Positions 53,574-62,810 of a DNA stretch of 64,000 nt are shown piece by piece. Both the position numbers and the translations under genes were made by a program. The notes under the pieces were generated by a model. The model was not told the origin of the DNA. It did not search any database and saw only the letters and a list, made by a program, of their open reading frames with translations. Source of the DNA: Cyclobacteriaceae bacterium (GTDB taxonomy: Bacteria; Bacteroidota; Bacteroidia; Cytophagales; Cyclobacteriaceae); contig JAHBTY010000002.1 in assembly GCA_019638355.1 (NCBI GenBank), forward strand, positions 573,001 through 637,000, read 5' to 3'. The first letter of the stretch is position 1; the number at the start of each line of letters is the position of its first letter.

Positions 53574-54722
53574 TTAATTGTTAACGGTTGCCTTCACATT
53601 TACATTCAGCGTTCCATTTACCGGTACGGTTGCATTTTGAATGTTAAGTTCGGTAACCTGTGGAATAGGCGGCATAGGGCTTGTATCGTAACCCGACCCC
53701 ACAGCACCGCCACTTGGAAAGGGATAAGAGCCACCATAGATGCCTATATCCGTTCCATCGGTAGCTGCATTTTTTCCAACGGAAGTTGCCTGAAGCCGAT
53801 AATTGGCGGAAGCTACATAGCCATTAAAATTGGACACCGAAGTGTACAAAGGATCCACTCCTACAAAATTACCCGCACCAAAGTTGCTACCACCACCTGC
53901 ATCGGTAAACGTATTTACAAAACTAGTAGCCGGATTATAGGTAGAAGGATCGGCTATTGTACTCTGATTGGACATATTGTTATTGAAAGTACAGAGTACC
54001 GGTCCGCTGCTTGCCCCATAAAAAACGGTACCTGTAGTGCGTGTAAAGATGTTATTGGTGATTAACACATTATAAATACGAAAAAGATTATTAGAGCCGA
54101 GAAACAAGTTATGATCAACGATTACTGAATTACTGTTGAACCCATAGAGGTAGGCATTGGTGTTGGAGAAGATATTATTGGCTATTATAATATTAGTTGC
54201 AGATGGTGAAGTTCGGGAGTTCGCACCACCATATAGGTAAGAGTCAAAAATGTTATTATAAAATGTCCAGCCATCGGCATAACCAAGTGGTGAACTACTT
54301 GCCATGTTAACGTAACTGGTAAACCGACATCGAAAAACCCGAATGTTATTACTCATTAACCCGGCAATATCTAACCTACCGGTAAGAATTCCGGTGAGTA
54401 CAGTACCCGTAGCATTATTTACACCTGTATCACGAAACAAATCTACACTGGCAATATTGGTGGGCTGCCCGAATTGATTGTTTGGATTATATCCAGCTCC
54501 AATAATTACCAATCGCTTACTCACGGTAATGGTAGGATATTGAAAGGGAGATCCATAGACATAAATTGTATCGCCATTTGCCGATGCGGTTTGTGCTGCT
54601 GCAAATGTGGTAAACTGTGCAGGCCGCGTAGGATTGTTGCTTACGGTGCGCACAGTGCCAAAAGAAGTAGTACAGATAAATAAAGCCGCTCCAACGAGTA
54701 TCGTGTTCATATTGGTTTTCAT
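53574..54722 (-). CDS. Secreted right-handed beta-helix protein (module B)
   Basis: 382 residues with a signal peptide (TILVGAALFICTTSFG). VRTVSNNPTRPAQFTTFAAA resembles the start of pectate-lyase-like surface proteins, and the body has many short strands with Asn-rich turns (NIIIANNIFSNTNAYLYGF). The C-terminal VPVNGTLNVNVKATVNN probably caps the helix. It is the intact paralogue of the frameshifted gene in module A. Its ATG overlaps the stop of the upstream lipoprotein by one base (TAATG), so translation is coupled, and the adhesin follows 22 bases later. No catalytic residues of polysaccharide lyases were recognised. Confidence 0.8.
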   Translation of the reverse strand: MKTNMNTILVGAALFICTTSFGTVRTVSNNPTRPAQFTTFAAAQTASANGDTIYVYGSPFQYPTITVSKRLVIIGAGYNPNNQFGQPTNIASVDLFRDTGVNNATGTVLTGILTGRLDIAGLMSNNIRVFRCRFTSYVNMASSSPLGYADGWTFYNNIFDSYLYGGANSRTSPSATNIIIANNIFSNTNAYLYGFNSNSVIVDHNLFLGSNNLFRIYNVLITNNIFTRTTGTVFYGASSGPVLCTFNNNMSNQSTIADPSTYNPATSFVNTFTDAGGGSNFGAGNFVGVDPLYTSVSNFNGYVASANYRLQATSVGKNAATDGTDIGIYGGSYPFPSGGAVGSGYDTSPMPPIPQVTELNIQNATVPVNGTLNVNVKATVNN

Positions 54723-55237
54723 TATTCCTTTACTTTAAAACTCATTTCAGTAACTATTTCTGAGTCGCTGTTTTTATCAAACACACGTATTTTGCATAAA
54801 TAAGAATTGCCGGCTTGCATGGGGTTACCCACGGTGATGGAGCCCCGTAAAACCGAGGCGGCTTCTGGGTCAAAGCCTTCGGTGTAAGTACTAAACAAAT
54901 CGGTTTCGTTCAATACATAGGCTCCGCTTGCATCGGTTACTGCAATGGAAAGACCTGGAAAGGCTTTGCCATCTTTTAAAGTATAATTTTCTACCCCCTC
55001 ATATACAATCGAAAATTTGCTATCAAGCGAAAGCTCGTTATCGCTTAGCTGATTATCTTCGGCATCAACTACATAAATATTTTCTATACCAAAGCCGGTG
55101 TATGAAGTTTTGGCACCGGTAGAAAAATCGGCCTTCACTCCTTTTGAAAACCCGACACTAAAACCTGAACTTCCGCCCGGGTTTGAACAGGCCATTGCAA
55201 ACATGAGCACACATGCGAGGATAAAAATTGTTTTCAT
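54722..55237 (-). CDS. Lipoprotein of module B
   Basis: 171 residues with a lipoprotein signal (LMFAMAC, acceptor Cys17). The body is a single beta-rich domain (FGIENIYVVDAEDNQLSDNE, YVLNETDLFSTYTEGFD), not matched to a named family. It is the first gene of the module B operon and has no counterpart in module A. Confidence 0.78.
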   Translation of the reverse strand: MKTIFILACVLMFAMACSNPGGSSGFSVGFSKGVKADFSTGAKTSYTGFGIENIYVVDAEDNQLSDNELSLDSKFSIVYEGVENYTLKDGKAFPGLSIAVTDASGAYVLNETDLFSTYTEGFDPEAASVLRGSITVGNPMQAGNSYLCKIRVFDKNSDSEIVTEMSFKVKE

Positions 55238-55275
55238 TTTTCAAGAGTTAAGTATCATAATTAGTAAAGGCTTTT

Positions 55276-55298
55276 CTATACGTTCAAAGTAAGTATAG
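55276..55298. promoter_or_regulatory. Inverted repeat upstream of the module B lipoprotein
   Basis: CTATAC (55276-55281) and GTATAG (55293-55298) flank an 11-base spacer that holds a TACTTTG, one base short of the usual -7 box on the minus strand. A possible operator. Confidence 0.35.
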
Positions 55299-55415
55299 TT
55301 GGTAACGTTAATCTTCCCCTGAAAAGGGGATTTTGGCTAATTCAGTTTTAGGGGGGGGCACTCCCAGAAGTTGGAATGCCATCACCAAAAAAGGGGATTT
55401 TTAACTATTTAAAAC

Positions 55416-55440
55416 TCACCACCGCCAGCAGCCGTGGTGA
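55416..55440 (+). promoter_or_regulatory. Hairpin directly before the module B kinase start
   Basis: TCACCAC (55416-55422) pairs with GTGGTGA (55434-55440); the ATG of the kinase is at 55444. It could restrict ribosome access. The 206-base gap also contains a TCCCCT-gaaa-AGGGGA hairpin (near 55315) and G-rich runs. Confidence 0.4.
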
Positions 55441-55443
55441 TTA

Positions 55444-57456
55444 ATGTATTTTCGCTTTGTTATGCTATTACGGTTTTTCACTTGCCTGATTCTATTTGTA
55501 TTGGTTACAACCTGTGGCTATAGCCAGGCCAGGCAGCAACCTTATCTTGATAGCTTGCTAAAACTAACCCAGCTAAGTAACCCCGATAGTACATTGGTTG
55601 CCACGCTTGAAGATGTGCAACGTTTTTATTTTAACCGGGGGGTGTATGACTCAACATTGAAGTATGCCTGGCGCGCATTGCCGCTTGCCAAAAGGTTGCA
55701 TCTAAAAAAAAGGGCAGCAAAAGTTAATTTCATCATTGGGTTATGCTATACCAACAAAACCCAATATGACAGCGCTGAGGTTTATTTACAAGAAGCATTA
55801 CGCTATGTTCCGATTGTACAGGATACACTTTTAGAAGTGAACACCTATAATGCACTATCCAAACTTTACTCGTTCCAAACCGATTACTCCAAAGCCATGG
55901 AGTATTTGATGCTTGCCTCAACCCGTATTGATCAGGCCTCATCTCAAAAGGTTAAAGACTTTTTACCCATGACTTACGGAAACATTGGCAATACCCTGAT
56001 TGCCGAAGGTCAATTGCAAAAAGGAAATGATTATTTGCAGAAGGCATTGGTTTTGCGTGGTTACCCCGATGAGCAACGATTCAGGTTATTCATTTACCTG
56101 GATGTTTATGGCGTGTATATGAAACAAAACAATTTACCCTTAGCCAAGATACAACTAGATTCTGCTGTTGCACTTAGTCTTCAAATAAACAACATTGTTG
56201 CTACATCGATAGTAGCCAACAACGAGGGCTACTACTATCAAACCATCAACGACACACAAAATGCGCTCAAAGCCTACATGAAGTCATACCTGCTTAGCGA
56301 TAGCACCGGTAATGATTATCAAAAATCTGAAGTTGGTGTAAATATCAGCTACTTGTATGTGCAGCAAAAAAAATACGCTGAAGCCGAAAAGTTTGCACAC
56401 GAGGCATTGACACTCGGAAAGAAGTTTAAAAACCTCAAGGTAGTGGCCGATGCATATGGTGTATTAAAAAATATTGAAACTAAAACCGGAAATCTTAGCC
56501 GTGCTTTATATTATGCCGAATTACATAAAATTTATGCCGACAGTGCTACTAATTCAGAAACACAAAAGCTGATACTTTCACTGGAATCGCGGTATCAACA
56601 TCAAAAAAAAGAAAGTGAGATTGCCACCCTTACTAACCTGGCCACGCAAAAAGAGCTGGAAGTAGTGAAACAAAACCGGCTGCTGATTGGTGTTGGAATT
56701 TTTAGTTGTGGCGCACTATTGATATTAGGACTACTTTACATGAATAGCCGCCAGCGCCAGTTACTGGCCGAGCACAAACAATCGTTACAGCGCGAACACA
56801 TTAAATTTTTGGAAGGCCAGCAGCAGGTAGCCACCTTACAAGGAATATTAAAAGGGCAGGATGAAGAACGGGGCCGATTGGCAAAAGACTTGCATGATGG
56901 CCTGGGTGGGTTATTATCCGGTGTAAAATTTTCATTAACCAATATGAAGTCAAACGTAGTATTAGATGCCGAAAGTGCCTTCGTGTTTGAACGCGCGCTT
57001 GATATGCTGGACAACTCTATTTCCGAACTAAGGCGTGTGGCACACAACATGATGCCCGAAGTGTTGGTAAAATTTGGTTTGGAAGAAGCACTTAAAAGTT
57101 ATTGCGATTCTATTCAGCAATCAGGAATTTTTAAAGTCAATTTTCAATCGTTGGGTAGCGAAATTCGGATGACATCCAACAACGAATTAATTTTATACCG
57201 GATTGTACAAGAGTTACTCAACAATGCAGCCAAGTATGCCAAAGCATCTACCGTACTGGTGCAATTAGCCTTTCATGAAAATGAAATCAGCATTACGGTG
57301 GAAGATAACGGTGTCGGGTTTGATGTAAACAAGACTCAACAATCCACAGGTGCCGGCTGGAATAACATTCGCTCGCGTGTAGAATACCTGGGTGGCACGG
57401 TAGATGTTAGCTCCAGTTCAACCGGAACTTCAGTTTATTTACATATTCCAGTTTGA
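55444..57456 (+). CDS. TPR-containing sensor histidine kinase (module B)
   Basis: 670 residues. A signal helix (CLILFVLVTTCGYSQ; start Met1 or Met7) precedes periplasmic TPRs over about 30-400 (YDSTLKYAWRALPLAKRL; YAEAEKFAHEALTLGKKF), a membrane helix near 413-435, HisKA_3 with His484 in KDLHDGLGG, and an HATPase (YRIVQELLNNAAKYA, VEDNGVGF). It has the same order as the kinase of module A and is probably its duplicate. It is followed 3 bases later by its response regulator. Confidence 0.92.
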   Translation: MYFRFVMLLRFFTCLILFVLVTTCGYSQARQQPYLDSLLKLTQLSNPDSTLVATLEDVQRFYFNRGVYDSTLKYAWRALPLAKRLHLKKRAAKVNFIIGLCYTNKTQYDSAEVYLQEALRYVPIVQDTLLEVNTYNALSKLYSFQTDYSKAMEYLMLASTRIDQASSQKVKDFLPMTYGNIGNTLIAEGQLQKGNDYLQKALVLRGYPDEQRFRLFIYLDVYGVYMKQNNLPLAKIQLDSAVALSLQINNIVATSIVANNEGYYYQTINDTQNALKAYMKSYLLSDSTGNDYQKSEVGVNISYLYVQQKKYAEAEKFAHEALTLGKKFKNLKVVADAYGVLKNIETKTGNLSRALYYAELHKIYADSATNSETQKLILSLESRYQHQKKESEIATLTNLATQKELEVVKQNRLLIGVGIFSCGALLILGLLYMNSRQRQLLAEHKQSLQREHIKFLEGQQQVATLQGILKGQDEERGRLAKDLHDGLGGLLSGVKFSLTNMKSNVVLDAESAFVFERALDMLDNSISELRRVAHNMMPEVLVKFGLEEALKSYCDSIQQSGIFKVNFQSLGSEIRMTSNNELILYRIVQELLNNAAKYAKASTVLVQLAFHENEISITVEDNGVGFDVNKTQQSTGAGWNNIRSRVEYLGGTVDVSSSSTGTSVYLHIPV

Positions 57457-57459
57457 AAA

Positions 57460-58074
57460 ATGATACCCCGCATATTTATTGTTGATGATCACCCGCTGGT
57501 TGTAGAGGGCATGCGCAGCATGTTGCAACAATTAAGTGGTTTTGAAGTTTGTGGTCATGCAACCAATGCCCGCTCGTGTTTTGGTTATTTTATTAAGAAT
57601 ACAGCCGATATCGTGTTGTTGGATATTAACCTGCCCGATCAAAATGGAATTGATATTTGTAAAACACTTCTGCAACAAAGGCCCTCACTGAAAATTATTG
57701 CCCTCACCAACTTCGATCAACTTACCTACATTCAACGGATGAAAGATGCCGGAGCAAAGGGTTACCTGCTTAAAAACTCTACATTAGAAGAAATTGAACA
57801 GGCCCTTACTGCTGTTATGAATGGTCATGAACATTGGTTGGGGCGCAATAACCTGCGCGACACCATGAAAGATCACAACCAACTACTGCTTACGCGAAGA
57901 GAGTTGGAAGTACTGAAGTTGATTGCCGAAGGTTTAACCAACCAGGAAATTGCTGATAAACTTTTTGTTAGTGCCAGCACGATCGACTCACACCGCAAAA
58001 GTCTTATCTCCAAATTGCAGGTAAAAAACACCGCGGCCTTGGTACGTACAGCCCTCGAAAGCAAAATCATATAG
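57460..58074 (+). CDS. NarL/LuxR-family response regulator (module B)
   Basis: 204 residues. Receiver: VDDHPLVVEGMRS, phospho-acceptor Asp55 in VLLDINLPDQNG, TNFDQLTYIQRMKDAG and KGYLLKNS. DNA-binding: LTRRELEVLKLIAEGLTNQE, then VSASTIDSHRKSLISKL. Three bases after the kinase and two before the next gene, so all three are cotranscribed. Confidence 0.93.
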   Translation: MIPRIFIVDDHPLVVEGMRSMLQQLSGFEVCGHATNARSCFGYFIKNTADIVLLDINLPDQNGIDICKTLLQQRPSLKIIALTNFDQLTYIQRMKDAGAKGYLLKNSTLEEIEQALTAVMNGHEHWLGRNNLRDTMKDHNQLLLTRRELEVLKLIAEGLTNQEIADKLFVSASTIDSHRKSLISKLQVKNTAALVRTALESKII

Positions 58075-58076
58075 CC

Positions 58077-59450
58077 ATGAAAAAATACATTATCATACTT
58101 GTCGGTTTCATAACTATAACTGCTACTGCTCAACCCACCCACTTCGACATTGCCTCCTACACAGTGCCAAAAGGGTGGACAGCGGAGATAAAGGACTTTG
58201 CAGCTTCGTACGTAAAAACAAATAACATAACCAAAAGCTGGTGCCGGGTAAGCATCTATAAAAGTGTTCAAAGTAGTGGCAATGCCCTTACCGATTTTAA
58301 TAACGAATGGAATGCTTTGATTGTGAAAAGTAATTGGGGGCCCGCCACACCGCCTCAACCCGAAACCGAAACGGAAGACGGTTGGACATCGCACTCAGCA
58401 GCCGGCACATTTACATTTGAAGGAAAACCGGCCTATTCATTATTGAGCACTATAACCGGCTATGGAGTTGAGTTGAGCGTGGTGGTGTTGATGAATAGCA
58501 CCGAATATATGAAAGACATTGAGCAACTGTTGCACTCACTCGATTTGAAAAAACCGGCTCAACCCGTTGTACAGAACCTGCCAAGTCAACCGGTAACACA
58601 AGCCAGTGTGCAAAATGGATTTGTGGTTACCAATACACCCGGTAATCATGGCATTATTACAGCCACCACCAACTTTGACGATGGTTGGGTTGCACAGCCT
58701 TTTGCTGATTATGTACGTGTAACCAAAAATCAATTTACCGTATTGCTACATTATGGGATTGAAATTACGGACGAGTTAAGATCCAGTAATCAATTGGAGG
58801 CAGTTCTATTCGATCGCTTTATTCTTCCCCGCTACAATGTGAGCAACATTCGAAAGTTCGATAACGGAGGACCGTGTTATTTCTGTGTTCATTTTTTTGA
58901 AGCCGATGCTCTTGAGAAATCAACCGGCAAACGATATCATTTGGGCTTCCGTATTATCACCAACAATGGTATTTCCAAATGCATTGAAATACTGTCGCCT
59001 TCACAGGCTGCCTTTCATCAAGAGTTTCCTACACCCGAAAAAGTTGAATCACTTTTAAACTATAACAAGTTTGCGGTTACAGTAAATGACTTAGCTGGCG
59101 ATTGGGATTCTTCTACGGGCGCGTACGCGCAAATGTACAGTACAACTACCGGGCAATATGCCGGCATGAATGCCTCCAGTTCGGCCGATGCATTTACCTT
59201 TAACACCAATGGCACTTATTCAAGCAATCACAAAGGCGCTTTTGGTATGGTGGGCAGTATGAAATTTTACGATCAGAAATACCTAGGCGCTTTAACCGTT
59301 TCGCCCTGGGAGATTGTAATGACAAAACGATTTGATGGAAAAACCAGTACGTTCTGGGCGCAATACGAGGCTGTGCGTGGAGGGCGTGTATTACACTTAA
59401 CCGATAAGGAATATTCCGGCTCGCAGTTTCATTTGGTGCGGAAGAATTAG
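58077..59450 (+). CDS. Secreted protein of unknown function after the module B regulator
   Basis: 457 residues with a signal peptide (IIILVGFITITATAQ). Two similar halves are visible: 25-155 (FDIASYTVPKGWTAEIKDFA) and about 180-335 (TTNFDDGWVAQPFADYVRVT), each ending in residues suggestive of a small alpha/beta fold; a final region at 345-457 (LAGDWDSSTGAYAQMYSTTT) resembles a lipocalin-like or Gly-rich beta domain. No family was recognised. It is joined to the kinase-regulator operon (2-base gap), so may be a sensory accessory or target. Confidence 0.75.
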   Translation: MKKYIIILVGFITITATAQPTHFDIASYTVPKGWTAEIKDFAASYVKTNNITKSWCRVSIYKSVQSSGNALTDFNNEWNALIVKSNWGPATPPQPETETEDGWTSHSAAGTFTFEGKPAYSLLSTITGYGVELSVVVLMNSTEYMKDIEQLLHSLDLKKPAQPVVQNLPSQPVTQASVQNGFVVTNTPGNHGIITATTNFDDGWVAQPFADYVRVTKNQFTVLLHYGIEITDELRSSNQLEAVLFDRFILPRYNVSNIRKFDNGGPCYFCVHFFEADALEKSTGKRYHLGFRIITNNGISKCIEILSPSQAAFHQEFPTPEKVESLLNYNKFAVTVNDLAGDWDSSTGAYAQMYSTTTGQYAGMNASSSADAFTFNTNGTYSSNHKGAFGMVGSMKFYDQKYLGALTVSPWEIVMTKRFDGKTSTFWAQYEAVRGGRVLHLTDKEYSGSQFHLVRKN

Positions 59451-59983
59451 AAATGGAAGGTATTATTCAAAAGGTTTGATTTCAATTCTCCCTTACCGTT
59501 AAAAAACTCCTCATACTTATTATTTTTTAATCCAAAACCTATCGCTTGCTTTTCGGCAGGATCGACCACCCAATATTCTTTTACACCAAATTTTTCATAA
59601 AGTGCTTTCTTGGTGATGAGATCATGCTTTTTGTTACCTGGAGAAAGTACTTCGATTATTAAATCCGGAACGCCATGAATGGTACCGGCCTCGTCAATAA
59701 TGTGTTTGTTCGTGTTTAACACCACAAGCAAGTCGGGTTGTACCGCGTTTGAGTCTGAATCCAGGAATACATCGAAAGGAGCAAAAAACAACTCCCCTAT
59801 ACTTTTATCGGTAAGGTAGCTATCTATTTCTGTTGATAGTTTTCTCACAATTCGCTGGTGAGCCGTAATAGGTGTTGGTGACAGATAAAGCGTTTTATCA
59901 ATCACTTCGGCCAAAGTGCCTTCCGGAAGCATTTTAAAAACTTCCATAATTGTGCGTGGTGGATAAACTATTGTTTCCTGCAT
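59447..59983 (-). CDS. Uma2-family endonuclease (DUF820)
   Basis: 178 residues with the PD-(D/E)XK pattern of the Uma2/DUF820 family: AVQPDLLVV, PDLIIEVLSPGNKKHD with the active-site EVxS and KYEKF-like YEKFGVKEYWVVDP. Such proteins are numerous in cyanobacteria and Bacteroidota and their role is not established. It is divergent from polA (47 bases between starts) and overlaps the end of the preceding gene by 4 bases. Confidence 0.88.
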   Translation of the reverse strand: MQETIVYPPRTIMEVFKMLPEGTLAEVIDKTLYLSPTPITAHQRIVRKLSTEIDSYLTDKSIGELFFAPFDVFLDSDSNAVQPDLLVVLNTNKHIIDEAGTIHGVPDLIIEVLSPGNKKHDLITKKALYEKFGVKEYWVVDPAEKQAIGFGLKNNKYEEFFNGKGELKSNLLNNTFHF

Positions 59984-60030
59984 GTTTTAAAATTACACAT
60001 TTTTGTAAAACCATTAAAGCGTTCACTCAA

Positions 60031-62751
60031 ATGCCCGAATCTTCCAAAAAACTTTTTTTACTAGATGCCTACGCGCTTATTTACCGTGCGCATTTTGCCT
60101 TTACTAAAAATCCACGCATCAACTCAAAAGGACATAATACATCCGTAGCCTTTGGTTTTACCAATACCTTGCTGGAAGTAATTCAGAAACAAAAACCAAC
60201 ACACATTGCCGTAGCATTCGATACTTCCGCTAAAACTTTTCGTGATGAGATTTTTACCGAATACAAAGCTACGCGCCAGGAAACACCCGAAGACATTCGC
60301 AGCGGTTTACCCATCGTAAAAGAAATTTTAAAAGGATTTAACATTCCGATTCTCGCCCTGGATGGCTACGAAGCGGATGACATTATCGGCACGTTAGCCA
60401 AACGTGCCGAGCAGGAAGGTTTTGAAGTATATATGATGACACCCGATAAAGACTTCGGGCAACTGGTTACGGAAAAGATAAAACTTTACAAACCTGCCTA
60501 TATGGGTAACTCGGTTGATATCATGGGGCCCAAAGAAGTTTGCGAGAAATGGGACATTGATAATGTAAGTCAGGTGATTGATATACTTGGGCTGCAAGGC
60601 GATGCCTCGGATAACATTCCGGGCATACCCGGTATTGGGCCTAAAACCGCTGCCGAACTTTTAAAGAAATATAAAACAGTGGAGGGTGTTGTTGCCCATG
60701 CTGCCGAGTTAAAAGGCAAACAAAAAGAACGCGTAGAGCAATTTGGTGAGCAGGCCATTTTATCTAAGAAACTTGCTACGATTATTACCGATGTTCCTGT
60801 TGAATGGAATGAACAAAACCTGGCTTACACCGGACCGGATGTAGAAAAATTAAAACCCATTCTGGAAGAATTGGAATTTAAAACCATGATGCCGCGCATT
60901 TTTGGTTTACAAGGCGGCACTGCTTCCGCAGAAGGTAGCGTTGCCACACCCAAAGCAGCACAGCTTTCCATGTTTGGTGGCGAAGAACTGTTGGCCGAGC
61001 AGGCAGGCGAAAAAAAAGTATTTCATGCTGAAAATGTTTCTTACAAAACACTTGAATCAAGTGAAGACCGCTTAAGCCTTGTTGAAAAACTAAAAACACA
61101 ACGCGAATTTGCATTAGAGGTTTTAACCGATGATGCTGAAAACTTTGACTTTGAAATTACCCACCTTGTTGTAGCCGCAAATCCAGGCGAAGCTTATTTT
61201 ATCCCGGTAACATCTGAAAAAGTTGTAGCTGATTTTAAAATTGTATTAGAAGACGAGAGCATCCGCAAAGTAGGCCACAATATTAAAGCCTCGGTGTTGG
61301 CTTTAAAAAAACATCACGTTGATGTGCAGGGCCCACTTTATGATACACTGCTTGCTCATTACCTTATTGAACCGGAAGCATCGCACGATCTTGGTATTTT
61401 GTGCAGCCAGTACCTGCACTATCAATTAAGTGAAAATAAAGGGGCCGAAGCACACTGCGAACGCATGGACCAGGTATTGCAACTAAAAGAAAAGCTGCAA
61501 CAAGAACTGGAAAACCGGGGTCAGTGGCGTTTGCTGCATAATGTTGAAATGCCGCTTGCCAGCGTGCTTGCTCAAATGGAATTTGAAGGCGTGAGCATTG
61601 ATGAAGAAACGCTGAAGTGGATGAGTGATGCGTTAAAGAATGACAGTCACAAAGTTCAGAAAGAAATTTTTCAAATCGCAGGTACAGAATTCAACATCGC
61701 ATCGCCCAAGCAGCTTGGAGAAATTCTGTTCGATAAAATGAAGCTGCTCGATAAAGCCAAGAAAACAAAAACCGGTCAGTACGCTACGGGCGAAGAAGTG
61801 TTGGTGAAGCTGGCCGATGAACATGAAATTGCACGCAAGATTTTAGATTTTCGCGAGTACGAAAAACTGCGCTCTACGTATGTGGATGCATTGCCAAAAA
61901 TGGTAAGCAAGTTCGACCACCGCATTCATACCGACTATCGGCAAGCTGTTGCGGCAACCGGACGGTTAAGTTCCAATAATCCGAACTTACAGAACATTCC
62001 TATCCGAACTGAAAAAGGAAGACAAATTCGCAGTGCGTTTGTGCCGCGCAGCGATGAATTTTTATTTATGTCGGCCGACTATTCGCAGATTGAATTGCGC
62101 ATTGCCGCTTCGTTCGCAAAAGATCAAACCATGATTGAAGCGTTTCGCAACAAGCGCGACATTCATGCCACCACTGCCGCCAAAGTATTTAAAGTAGAAT
62201 TAGCACAAGTTACACCCGATATGAGGCGCAAAGCCAAAGAAGTAAACTTTGGGATTTTATATGGCAGTACCGCCTTTGGGCTTTCACAGAATCTCGGCAT
62301 CTCTAAAACAGAAGCTACTGAAATTATCGATTCGTACTTCAAAGAATTCTCGGCAATAAAAAGATACATGGATGATTCCATCAACTTTGCGCGCGAAAAA
62401 GAATATGTGGAAACCATTTTAGGCCGAAGGCGCTACCTGCGCGATATTAATTCGCGCAATATAACCACACGCGGGTTTGCAGAACGCAACGCCATTAACG
62501 CACCCATTCAAGGTAGTGCGGCTGATATTATTAAGATCGCTATGATCTTAATTCACAAATGGCTGAAACGCGAAAACCTGAAAACCAAAATGACCATGCA
62601 GGTACACGATGAACTTGTTTTTGATCTTCACAAAGACGAACAAGACATTGTAAAACCAAAAGTAATTGAGTTAATGAAGTCAGCTGTTATTCTGGATGTG
62701 CCAATGGAAGTGGAAGTAGGCATAGGAAAAAATTGGTTAGAAGCTCACTGA
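60031..62751 (+). CDS. polA: DNA polymerase I with apparently inactive 3'-5' exonuclease
   Basis: 906 residues from ATG 60031; the frame is open to 59950, but that extension would overlap the divergent gene and is not conserved. The 5' nuclease at 1-290 is complete (LLDAYALIYRAHFAF, DGYEADDIIGT, TPDKDFGQLV, GDASDNIPGIPGIGPKTAAE). The polymerase motifs are intact: A DYSQIELRIAA, B RRKAKEVNFGILYGS, C QVHDELVFD. The middle domain has the exonuclease fold but Exo I reads FALE (Ala361 where Asp is expected), Exo II NIKAS (Ser421 for Asp) and Exo III lacks Tyr, so proofreading is probably lost. Its role is Okazaki fragment processing and repair. Confidence 0.95.
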   Translation: MPESSKKLFLLDAYALIYRAHFAFTKNPRINSKGHNTSVAFGFTNTLLEVIQKQKPTHIAVAFDTSAKTFRDEIFTEYKATRQETPEDIRSGLPIVKEILKGFNIPILALDGYEADDIIGTLAKRAEQEGFEVYMMTPDKDFGQLVTEKIKLYKPAYMGNSVDIMGPKEVCEKWDIDNVSQVIDILGLQGDASDNIPGIPGIGPKTAAELLKKYKTVEGVVAHAAELKGKQKERVEQFGEQAILSKKLATIITDVPVEWNEQNLAYTGPDVEKLKPILEELEFKTMMPRIFGLQGGTASAEGSVATPKAAQLSMFGGEELLAEQAGEKKVFHAENVSYKTLESSEDRLSLVEKLKTQREFALEVLTDDAENFDFEITHLVVAANPGEAYFIPVTSEKVVADFKIVLEDESIRKVGHNIKASVLALKKHHVDVQGPLYDTLLAHYLIEPEASHDLGILCSQYLHYQLSENKGAEAHCERMDQVLQLKEKLQQELENRGQWRLLHNVEMPLASVLAQMEFEGVSIDEETLKWMSDALKNDSHKVQKEIFQIAGTEFNIASPKQLGEILFDKMKLLDKAKKTKTGQYATGEEVLVKLADEHEIARKILDFREYEKLRSTYVDALPKMVSKFDHRIHTDYRQAVAATGRLSSNNPNLQNIPIRTEKGRQIRSAFVPRSDEFLFMSADYSQIELRIAASFAKDQTMIEAFRNKRDIHATTAAKVFKVELAQVTPDMRRKAKEVNFGILYGSTAFGLSQNLGISKTEATEIIDSYFKEFSAIKRYMDDSINFAREKEYVETILGRRRYLRDINSRNITTRGFAERNAINAPIQGSAADIIKIAMILIHKWLKRENLKTKMTMQVHDELVFDLHKDEQDIVKPKVIELMKSAVILDVPMEVEVGIGKNWLEAH

Positions 62752-62761
62752 TAATCAGGTA

Positions 62762-62809
62762 TTTGTCCGATTTGTATTGTTGTTTTATATTTGTGAATCA
62801 TAAATATAA
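62762..62809 (+). promoter_or_regulatory. Promoter/operator of the RHH-MazF pair
   Basis: TTTG (62762-62765), 20 bases, TATATTTG (62786-62793). An inverted repeat TTATATTT (62785-62792)/AAATATAA (62802-62809) overlaps the -7 box just before the ATG, as expected for autorepression by the antitoxin. Confidence 0.6.
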
Positions 62810-62810
62810 A

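Noticed and set aside
59950-60030. N-terminal extension of polA
   Set aside because: It lies across the divergent gene start and the extra 27 residues do not belong to the 5' nuclease fold.
62733-62810. N-terminal extension of the RHH antitoxin
   Set aside because: It overlaps the end of polA and the promoter/operator region; ATG 62811 fits the domain.
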